Source: Oceanospirillaceae bacterium (GTDB lineage: Bacteria > Pseudomonadota > Gammaproteobacteria > Pseudomonadales > Balneatricaceae). From it: DNA of 5,094 bases. Within the stretch, counting starts at the first letter, position 1; every line of letters starts with the position of its first letter. This document shows, one piece after another, positions 1-4,300 of this stretch. The DNA lies in the NCBI GenBank assembly GCA_023954795.1, contig JAGSHA010000261.1, forward strand, positions 1 to 5,094. Reading direction: 5' to 3'. Position numbers and translations under genes: made by a program. Under the pieces are notes generated by a model that was not told the DNA's origin, ran no database searches, and saw nothing but the letters and a program-made list of their open reading frames with translations.

Positions 1-674
1 AAAAAGATACCGAACGTTTGCTGAATAAGGTGCGTCAGCTGGATGCAAGATCCAGCAGCGAGCTAGTGGCTGAACGGTTGCAGCAAGGACTGCCGATGCA
101 ATGCGTCTGGGACGCCGTATTCCTAGCCGCAGCAGACGCCGTTATGAATCGTCCGAATATACCAATGCTGCACTGCATCACTGTGTCACATGCTCTTTAT
201 AGCTTATGGCAGCGGACCGCTAACACAACCATGAGGCGCGTCATCCCGTTGCAGGCGCTTAGCTATGTCGTACAAATGAAGCAGCAGCGGACTGACGGCG
301 AATGGAATAATCTCGATATTCTGGACCTCAAAGCAGCGTCATCCAATTCTGCATCGTTAGTAAATCAGCTGGATCAATTGGGCAGCGCTATAGGGACTGA
401 TCATATTGAAGCTCGGGAGCTGTTGCAGCGATATCCACTCAACGATGGCTGGTGGACGTTAAAGCAGCAACTGAACAGCTGGCTGCTCTCTAAATCCAAC
501 AAAGCCCATGATTTCAAATATGGTGCAGCCGTACTGGAAACGGTTGAATGGATATCACCCCACTGGCGAACACCCTATCTCGCGGCATGTTCACGACTAT
601 TGATGGGCGAGAATATGCCGGACAGTAGCGAAGGCCTGAACATCGACGAATGGTTGGGTGGGGCATTCAGCTAA
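1..674 (+). CDS. Uncharacterised protein, C-terminal part (5' end outside window)
   Basis: The frame is open from the left edge (first full codon at 3) to TAA at 672-674, giving 223 visible residues. A TTG at 18 could serve as a start, but nothing resembling a ribosome site precedes it, so the gene very probably begins upstream. No signal peptide or transmembrane segment is visible in this part. It is soluble-looking, rich in Trp, Gln and Leu, with a block containing VWDAVFLAA, then LHCITVSHALY, and near the C-terminus HDFKYGAAVLETVEW followed by ISPHWRTPYLAA. From memory these blocks recall a family of uncharacterised bacterial proteins sharing WDA...LAA, LHxxT and HDxKY...SPxW motifs. I know of no established activity and assign none. 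The conserved-looking His and Trp could be ligand or cofactor contacts, but that is inference. It converges on the deoxyribosyltransferase-like gene with 9 bp between stop codons. Confidence 0.75.
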   Translation, partial: KDTERLLNKVRQLDARSSSELVAERLQQGLPMQCVWDAVFLAAADAVMNRPNIPMLHCITVSHALYSLWQRTANTTMRRVIPLQALSYVVQMKQQRTDGEWNNLDILDLKAASSNSASLVNQLDQLGSAIGTDHIEARELLQRYPLNDGWWTLKQQLNSWLLSKSNKAHDFKYGAAVLETVEWISPHWRTPYLAACSRLLMGENMPDSSEGLNIDEWLGGAFS

Positions 675-677
675 TCG

Positions 678-703
678 CTCTGTTTATTGATCAGAGATCT
701 TTT
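678..703 (+). terminator. Weak stem-loop between convergent genes
   Basis: CTCTG at 678-682 can pair with CAGAG at 692-696 across a 9-nt loop, followed shortly by four T at 700-703. The stem is only 5 bp and the T-run does not directly abut it. This is therefore at best a weak terminator for the + strand gene ending at 674. It lies across the 3' end of the convergent minus-strand gene. On the minus strand no T-run follows the stem. Confidence 0.3.
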
Positions 704-1220
704 CTAGGAGAGCACGAAATATTCTTAGATGTTCTTCAAGAGAGAATGCCGCATCCTCGCAATGTAATTGCCCACCGGAATGATCAATCGCGCCGATCAT
801 CATCAGATTATCGGCCATCTCAAACTGTTCAACCTGATCCCCCTGAGCATCCTGGCCTTTCTGTATCTGATCAACTCTGTCGCTATATAGACGGCCGTCC
901 AGCGTATACCCCCAAACGGGTTTCTTTTGGGCAGTCATGTAACCGATCTCAAATGCTGTACCGACATCCATACTGGGACCACGGAACGGTGTCATATTCG
1001 CGACGATCAGATCGGCGTTATCCATCAACCCTATATTGGCGCGATAAATCGCCAGCCCTGCGTCATAGGGTGTTAGATCAGTAAGATCCAGTTCGGTATC
1101 CAATGGAAAATGCCCGTTAAATCCATACGCCTCACAGAGCGCAACTTTAGCTGATCCCGCCTCCTTGGCGTTTGGCCAAAAAACATCAGGGCCCGCTAGA
1201 TAGATGTTTTTACGTGTCAT
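684..1220 (-). CDS. Nucleoside 2-deoxyribosyltransferase family protein
   Basis: This 178-aa protein matches the nucleoside 2-deoxyribosyltransferase fold (N-deoxyribosyltransferase/RCL superfamily). These enzymes cleave the N-glycosidic bond of 2'-deoxynucleosides, or of deoxynucleotides in RCL-type members, and may transfer the sugar to another base; they act in the cytoplasm in nucleoside salvage. Visible hallmarks are the N-terminal IYLAGPDVF (residues 6-14), an Asp-containing NADLIVANM strand (68-76), and the signature from FRGPSMD to VGTAFEIG (79-93), whose Glu91 aligns with the family's catalytic nucleophile. The C-terminal block DNLMMIGAI (about 137-145) fits the part that completes the neighbour's active site in family oligomers. 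The length is typical. The ATG start is preceded by AGG with a 7-nt spacer. It lies last in a minus-strand series, 74 bp after the hydrolase gene. The substrate cannot be told from sequence alone. Confidence 0.87.
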   Translation of the reverse strand: MTRKNIYLAGPDVFWPNAKEAGSAKVALCEAYGFNGHFPLDTELDLTDLTPYDAGLAIYRANIGLMDNADLIVANMTPFRGPSMDVGTAFEIGYMTAQKKPVWGYTLDGRLYSDRVDQIQKGQDAQGDQVEQFEMADNLMMIGAIDHSGGQLHCEDAAFSLEEHLRIFRALLEKISDQ

Positions 1221-1294
1221 GCGATTACCTGTATACCCTGTCGAATTCTCTTTATGTGAGGCGGAAGCGGGCCCGTATGTGGATGCCCTTTAAG

Positions 1295-1936
1295 CTATCG
1301 ATTAAATCTACCATGGATCAGGAATTCGATAACTTGATTGATAACCTTGGGATTAACCATCATAAACGGGTGCGTCACAGGCAGCACGATATGATCTTTC
1401 ATCCCTTCTACTTTGGTATTTTCCACTGATACTTTGCCATCGTTCTGACCTGATATCAGCGTTGAAAGGAGCAGATTAATCGTGCGCGTTCCCGCGATGA
1501 CCCCGCATTCGAAATCAACCTGACCCAATTGAACAGGTACACTGTTTTTATCCGTACCCAGCTGCAGACCTGCGGGGCCATTGATCAACGCAAATCCCGG
1601 CATCCTGCCAAGAACATCTACGATCTCACTCCCCTGATTCGGCGGACCGAGCATCACCACCCGCCCAAGATTGGGTAACGCGTGAGACTTGAGATAGTGG
1701 CGTACCAAAATCCCTCCCATGGAATGGGTGACAAAATGTATACGGGTATTATCCGGGCAACGGGCTAATGCAGAATTGATCGCACGGTTTGCCAGTTGTT
1801 CGATTGGATAGGAGGTTGAGGCATAGCTTTGGTTGGTGACACCAAAACCAGCACTAATCAACGCCGACTCTAATGTTCGCATAGAGCGGCTGGTACGGGC
1901 TAAGCCATGGAGCAAGATCACACATTCTTTCGGCAT
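1295..1936 (-). CDS. Alpha/beta hydrolase (lipase/esterase-like)
   Basis: A 213-aa alpha/beta-hydrolase fold protein. It opens with VILLHGLART (6-15), the HG oxyanion-hole motif. The nucleophile elbow is THSMGG with Ser72. An acid sits in QNDGKVSVE (Asp166) and the catalytic His in VTHPFMM (His189), so the triad is complete and correctly ordered. The LLHGL, HSMGG, PPNQGSE and THPFMM blocks are typical of the lipase/esterase-like and acetyltransferase-like hydrolases often annotated only as 'alpha/beta hydrolase'. The natural substrate is unknown. There is no signal peptide, so it is probably cytoplasmic. An in-frame TTG at 1975 would add 13 residues, but the ATG at 1936 is preferred because AAAGGGA lies 6 nt upstream and the fold begins right after it. 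The neighbours are an STAS-like gene upstream and a deoxyribosyltransferase-like gene downstream. Confidence 0.9.
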   Translation of the reverse strand: MPKECVILLHGLARTSRSMRTLESALISAGFGVTNQSYASTSYPIEQLANRAINSALARCPDNTRIHFVTHSMGGILVRHYLKSHALPNLGRVVMLGPPNQGSEIVDVLGRMPGFALINGPAGLQLGTDKNSVPVQLGQVDFECGVIAGTRTINLLLSTLISGQNDGKVSVENTKVEGMKDHIVLPVTHPFMMVNPKVINQVIEFLIHGRFNR

Positions 1937-1942
1937 AATAGA

Positions 1943-1949
1943 TCCCTTT
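1943..1949 (-). promoter_or_regulatory. Ribosome binding site that fixes the hydrolase start
   Basis: The minus strand reads AAAGGGA here, 6 nt before the ATG at 1936-1934. It supports that start over the in-frame TTG at 1975, which has no such site. Confidence 0.65.
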
Positions 1950-1978
1950 ATCCTGCCTCTGGTATTGATAGACAACGA

Positions 1979-2000
1979 ATCCGCCTACGGATCAATTGAT
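1979..2000. repeat. Small stem-loop plus 10-bp palindrome between STAS-like and hydrolase genes
   Basis: ATCCG (1979-1983) pairs with CGGAT (1988-1992) across a CCTA loop, and this runs straight into the perfect palindrome ATCAATTGAT (1991-2000). There is no T-run on the minus strand, so it is not an evident terminator. It could be an RNA-processing or protein-binding site, or chance. Confidence 0.25.
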
Positions 2001-2027
2001 TTTGGTATTCACCTGAGATGATGCTCG

Positions 2028-2396
2028 TTAGGAGTGTTGGTGTAGAAAGGCCAGCGCGGCCGGTTTCTCATGCTGATCAAAGCTCTTCATTTGAATACCC
2101 CTGAAGATCCTGTCTTCGATATCGACCACCGTATGAACCCATCGTTTGTCAGATACGATGGCTATTTTGCGGATGTTAGAAAAACCTGTTTCCCACAAAA
2201 AAGAGAGTTTCTCAAGCATCGCACGAAATTCCAGCCCTCCAATACTTTCTATTTCTTCGTATAGAAAGAGGTGGGAGTGTTGTTCGCCCTTCTCTTTTAC
2301 TGCGCTGAGCACAAGCGACATATCCTCTTTGGTGATTTTGCCGTCAATGCTAAACCCTATGGTGTTCTCTATACCAGTGTCGATCAGCTTCAACAT
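2028..2396 (-). CDS. SpoIIAA-like / STAS-domain protein
   Basis: A 122-aa protein matching the SpoIIAA-like family, small single-domain proteins with an STAS-type fold. The pattern is a beta strand with IGFSIDGKIT (13-22), KEDMSLVLSAV helix, a LFLYEEIESIGG strand and turn (43-54), a long helix with FRAMLEKLSFLW, then IRKIAIVSDKRWV (75-87), and a closing helix with ALAFLHQH. The IAIVSDKRWV segment is the most typical part. Members are thought to bind hydrophobic ligands or serve as regulatory or anti-anti-sigma-like modules, but a role here cannot be stated. No phosphorylatable-Ser partner gene (anti-sigma factor) is visible nearby. The ATG is preceded by a very strong ribosome site, AGGGGGA, with a 5-nt spacer. 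It is the promoter-proximal gene of the minus-strand series and is divergent from the phenylacetate genes. Confidence 0.85.
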   Translation of the reverse strand: MLKLIDTGIENTIGFSIDGKITKEDMSLVLSAVKEKGEQHSHLFLYEEIESIGGLEFRAMLEKLSFLWETGFSNIRKIAIVSDKRWVHTVVDIEDRIFRGIQMKSFDQHEKPAALAFLHQHS

Positions 2397-2657
2397 GGTC
2401 GTCCCCCTATGATAGCTGCGGCTCGTTTTAAGTATGGCGGATTTATCGCCAGAAACTGCAAAAACCTATGCGGGTACGTCGTCATAACTTTCGTTGTATT
2501 TTTGCCGTTTTCAAGCGAGTTGCTGGTCAGATAGTCGTATCCCCTTCACATTAAATTTACCGTCACGACTACGAAAAAAGGTTACGGCCTTCAAGACAAG
2601 TTGGTTGTTTTCCAAACAAAAACAAATGGTTACTTCCGATTAATATTGGATATTTCC

Positions 2658-2685
2658 ATTATCTGAACGCTAAATTTACTGACAA
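2658..2685 (-). promoter_or_regulatory. Sigma70-type promoter toward the STAS-like gene
   Basis: On the minus strand TTGTCA (2685-2680; 5/6 to TTGACA) and GATAAT (2663-2658; 5/6 to TATAAT) are separated by 16 bp. Transcription would begin near 2651 and leave a leader of about 255 nt before the STAS-like gene. This is the best hexamer pair I found in the region by eye. Confidence 0.5.
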
Positions 2686-2696
2686 AAACACAATTT

Positions 2697-2736
2697 AATG
2701 TGATACAAAATATTGATCATGATCACGAATAGTGTA
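2697..2736. promoter_or_regulatory. Two inverted PaaX-like half-sites (tentative)
   Basis: Segment 2697-2711 (AATGTGATACAAAAT), and on the opposite strand 2722-2736, each resemble the PaaX half-site as I remember it (WWTRTGATTCGYGWT), at about 11 and 12 of 15 positions. PaaX is the phenylacetyl-CoA-responsive GntR-type repressor of paa operons. They flank and partly overlap the FNR-like palindrome. The match comes from a remembered consensus and the region is AT-rich, so this is a weak call. Confidence 0.22.
2713..2726. promoter_or_regulatory. FNR/CRP-family regulator site
   Basis: TTGATCATGATCAC matches the FNR/Anr box TTGAT-N4-ATCAA at 9 of 10 specified positions and contains the perfect 12-bp palindrome TGATCATGATCA (2714-2725). 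Read as a CRP site (TGTGA-N6-TCACA, 2712-2727) it matches 7 of 10, with a good right half. It includes two GATC (Dam) sites. It overlaps the proposed -35 of the thiolase promoter and sits about 68 bp upstream of the proposed minus-strand start. Either activation or repression is possible. In E. coli the paa promoter is CRP-activated, which makes a family-member site here plausible. Confidence 0.45.
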
Positions 2737-2740
2737 ATAT
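2713..2740 (+). promoter_or_regulatory. Candidate promoter of the phenylacetate genes
   Basis: TTGATC (2713-2718; 4/6) and TAATAT (2735-2740; 4/6) are 16 bp apart, giving a start near 2747 and a leader of about 207 nt before the thiolase. The hexamers are only fair, consistent with a regulated promoter. A TATAAC (2837-2842) further down is a better -10, but I found no -35 at the right distance. Confidence 0.35.
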
Positions 2741-2766
2741 TTCACAAAGTTAAGGATCGAAGTGCC

Positions 2767-2811
2767 CGCATATGTATCGCTTTCTAATGTGAGCAGCGCG
2801 TTACATATACG
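2767..2811. repeat. Inverted repeat in the paaJ leader
   Basis: The arms CGCATATGTATCGC (2767-2780) and GCGTTACATATACG (2798-2811) are reverse complements at 12 of 14 positions, with a 17-bp loop centred near 2789. It could be an operator for a dimeric regulator (for example TetR- or GntR-type) just downstream of the proposed transcription start, or a leader-RNA hairpin. No T-run follows, so it is not a terminator. Confidence 0.5.
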
Positions 2812-2863
2812 AACTAAACGTTTTCACCCCCTTGTTTATAACCATCGTTTTCAGGGATCGGTT

Positions 2864-2905
2864 ATGGGGTTGAAGCACTTCGTTGGTAATTTCCTGAGCA
2901 TATAG
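2864..2905 (+). CDS. Possible 13-residue leader peptide
   Basis: An ATG at 2864 opens a 13-codon frame (MGLKHFVGNFLSI) closed by TAG at 2903-2905, ending 48 bp before the thiolase ATG. AGGGA at 2853-2857 lies 6 nt upstream, a well-placed ribosome site. Two of 13 residues are Phe. Length and composition cannot separate this from chance; the well-placed ribosome site is the only real support. If translated, it might affect downstream initiation. Confidence 0.25.
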   Translation: MGLKHFVGNFLSI

Positions 2906-2953
2906 ATGGAATACACCGCCCTTACATCTAATTAATGAGGAGAGGTAACTACA

Positions 2954-4162
2954 ATGACAGATGCCTATATCTGCGATGCGATCCGCACCCCTTTTGGTCG
3001 TTACGGCGGCGGTTTAGCCCCGGTACGTCCTGATGATCTGGGCGCCGTGCCCCTGAAAGCACTGATGGATCGTAACCCGAATGTCGATTGGTCTTCCGTG
3101 GATGATGTGATCTACGGCAACGCCAACCAGGCGGGTGAAGACAACCGTAACGTTGCGCGTATGTCCACGCTGTTGGCCGGTCTGCCTACCTCTGTTCCAG
3201 GTACAACCATTAACCGCCTGTGTGGCTCCGGTATGGATGCAATCGGCATGGCGGCACGTGCCATCAAGTCCGGTGAAACCGAACTGATGATCGCCGGTGG
3301 CTGTGAATCCATGTCCCGTGCCCCGTTTGTCATGGGCAAAGCGGAATCTGCGTTCAGCCGTAATCCAAACGGCCTTTACGACACCACCATCGGCTGGCGT
3401 TTCATCAACAAAAAGATGAAAGCGGAATTCGGCGTGGACTCCATGCCTGAAACGGCTGAGAACGTGGCTGAAGATTTCAATATCTCCCGTGAAGATCAGG
3501 ACCTGTTCGCGTACCGCAGCCAGCAGAAAACTGCAGCTGCCATGGAAGCCGGTCTGTTCAACGAAGAGATCTGCCCGGTGGTGATTCCTCAGCGCAAAGG
3601 TGACGACGTTATCGTTGATACCGATGAGCACCCTCGCGCCTCTACGACGCTGGAAGCGCTGGGTAAGCTGAGAGCGCCGTTCCGTGAAGGCGGTTCTGTC
3701 ACCGCAGGCAACGCCTCCGGTGTCAACGACGGTGCTTGTGCCCTGCTGATCGCGTCTAAAGAAGCGGCTGAGAAAAACGGCCTGACCCCTAAAGCACGCG
3801 TTGTTGCCATGGCGACCGCCGGTCTTGAACCGCGCATTATGGGTTTTGGTCCTGCACCAGCCTCCAAAAAGGTATTGGACAAAGCCGGTCTGACACTGGA
3901 TCAGATGGATGTCATCGAACTGAACGAAGCCTTTGCTTCTCAGGGTTTGGCGGTGATGCGTGATCTGGGTTTGCCGGATGATGCAGCGAACGTGAACCCG
4001 AACGGCGGTGCAATCTCTCTGGGCCACCCTCTGGGTGCCAGTGGCGCACGTCTGGTCACAACCGCGATGTATCAGCTACATCGCACCGGTGGTCGTTATG
4101 CCCTGTGCACCATGTGTATTGGTGTCGGCCAGGGTATCGCAATCATCATCGAGCGCGTTTAA
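2954..4162 (+). CDS. paaJ: 3-oxoadipyl-CoA / 3-oxo-5,6-dehydrosuberyl-CoA thiolase
   Basis: A full-length 402-aa degradative thiolase. It removes acetyl-CoA from 3-oxo-5,6-dehydrosuberyl-CoA and then from 3-oxoadipyl-CoA, ending in succinyl-CoA, the last beta-oxidation-like steps of aerobic phenylacetate breakdown. The same enzyme type serves the beta-ketoadipate pathway as PcaF, the alternative name. Visible signatures are the start block CDAIRTPFGRYGG, the acylated Cys90 in NRLCGSGMDA, NEAF (324-327), the catalytic His358 in GGAISLGHPLGASG, and Cys388 in CTMCIGVGQG, so all catalytic residues are present. The size equals the 400-402 residues of PcaF/PaaJ. The ATG follows a purine-rich GAGGAGAGG (2937-2945) with an 8-nt spacer. 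Phenylacetate-CoA ligase follows after 138 bp, which argues for the paaJ role. Codon use is more GC-rich than in the left-hand genes, as expected of a well-expressed catabolic gene. Confidence 0.94.
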   Translation: MTDAYICDAIRTPFGRYGGGLAPVRPDDLGAVPLKALMDRNPNVDWSSVDDVIYGNANQAGEDNRNVARMSTLLAGLPTSVPGTTINRLCGSGMDAIGMAARAIKSGETELMIAGGCESMSRAPFVMGKAESAFSRNPNGLYDTTIGWRFINKKMKAEFGVDSMPETAENVAEDFNISREDQDLFAYRSQQKTAAAMEAGLFNEEICPVVIPQRKGDDVIVDTDEHPRASTTLEALGKLRAPFREGGSVTAGNASGVNDGACALLIASKEAAEKNGLTPKARVVAMATAGLEPRIMGFGPAPASKKVLDKAGLTLDQMDVIELNEAFASQGLAVMRDLGLPDDAANVNPNGGAISLGHPLGASGARLVTTAMYQLHRTGGRYALCTMCIGVGQGIAIIIERV

Positions 4163-4172
4163 GCAGTTTTAT

Positions 4173-4209
4173 AAGGCGTTAACTAATGCCTTTCGGGGGT
4201 GTCCCGAAA
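4173..4209 (+). other. Two overlapping hairpins preceding the paaJ-paaK terminator
   Basis: Hairpin A is AAGGCGTT (4173-4180) with AATGCCTT (4185-4192), an 8-bp stem with one G-U pair and an AACT loop. Hairpin B is TTTCGGG (4191-4197) with CCCGAAA (4203-4209), a perfect 7-bp stem with a GGTGT loop. B shares its 5' end with A, and most of both its arms with the terminator stem at 4195-4216. A and the terminator can therefore form together, while B excludes the terminator. This has the layout of an antiterminator/terminator switch, though it could be only a compound terminator. Confidence 0.5.
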
Positions 4210-4223
4210 CATCCCCTTTTTTT
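4195..4223 (+). terminator. Intrinsic terminator or attenuator between paaJ and paaK
   Basis: GGGGGTGT (4195-4202) pairs with ACATCCCC (4209-4216), an 8-bp GC-rich stem with one G-U pair and a 6-nt CCCGAA loop, followed directly by seven T (4217-4223). This is a textbook rho-independent signal, 32 bp after the thiolase stop and 77 bp before the ligase start. In a co-directional gene pair it should lower paaK transcript relative to paaJ. Confidence 0.78.
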
Positions 4224-4245
4224 AACTGCCCAAGTAGAGGCAGTT
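4224..4245 (+). other. Stem-loop after the terminator
   Basis: AACTGCC (4224-4230) pairs perfectly with GGCAGTT (4239-4245) across the 8-nt loop CAAGTAGA, starting immediately after the T-run. It has no T-run of its own. It may protect or define the 5' end of a processed paaK transcript. Confidence 0.45.
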
Positions 4246-4300
4246 GTTCTGAAAAACGCTCTGACATAACAACGGTCAATTAGACAGGACAATAATAATT

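Larger units (their letters stand above)
2397..2953. other. Divergent control region without a standard gene
   Basis: There are 557 bp between the STAS-like gene (minus) and the thiolase gene (plus). Nearest the STAS-like gene (2397-2560) composition is ordinary and I see no clear motif. The stretch 2600-2760 is strongly AT-rich and carries TTGTTT-TCC-AAACAA (2605-2619), the minus-strand promoter, the FNR/CRP-like palindrome and the plus-strand promoter. From 2765 to 2953 lies the probable leader of the phenylacetate operon, with an inverted repeat (2767-2811) and a short leader ORF (2864-2905). No tRNA or known riboswitch is recognised. Confidence 0.8.

Noticed and set aside
650..1084. 144-codon + strand frame opposite the deoxyribosyltransferase-like gene
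   Set aside because: Low-complexity Ser/Arg/Pro-rich product without a domain; the minus strand has the clear family signature.
1268..1275. CGGGCCCG palindrome between the hydrolase and deoxyribosyltransferase-like genes
   Set aside because: An 8-bp palindrome without a T-run or spacer; expected by chance, and not a terminator.
1295..1975. Longer hydrolase starting at TTG 1975
   Set aside because: The extra 13 residues lie before the fold, and the ATG at 1936 has a well-placed AAAGGGA.
2390..2485. 31-residue minus-strand frame whose TGA overlaps the STAS-like start codon
   Set aside because: The overlap is of the kind seen in translational coupling, but no Shine-Dalgarno sequence precedes its ATG and the composition looks random.
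2605..2619. TTGTTT-TCC-AAACAA inverted repeat
   Set aside because: Short arms of low complexity in an AT-rich stretch; matches no operator I recognise.
2772..2792. Six-codon ATG-TGA mini-ORF inside the inverted repeat
   Set aside because: Too short, with the nearest purine-rich stretch about 15 nt away, and better explained as part of the repeat.
3014..4027. 337-codon open frame on the minus strand opposite the thiolase
   Set aside because: It is a shadow of the GC-rich paaJ codons. The thiolase has all catalytic motifs, and the antisense product is Arg/His/Gln/Thr-rich with no recognisable domain and no ribosome site.
4244..4272. Possible separate promoter for paaK (TTGTTC with TAACAA, 17-bp spacing)
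   Set aside because: Only 3 of 6 matches in each hexamer; not supportable without transcript data.
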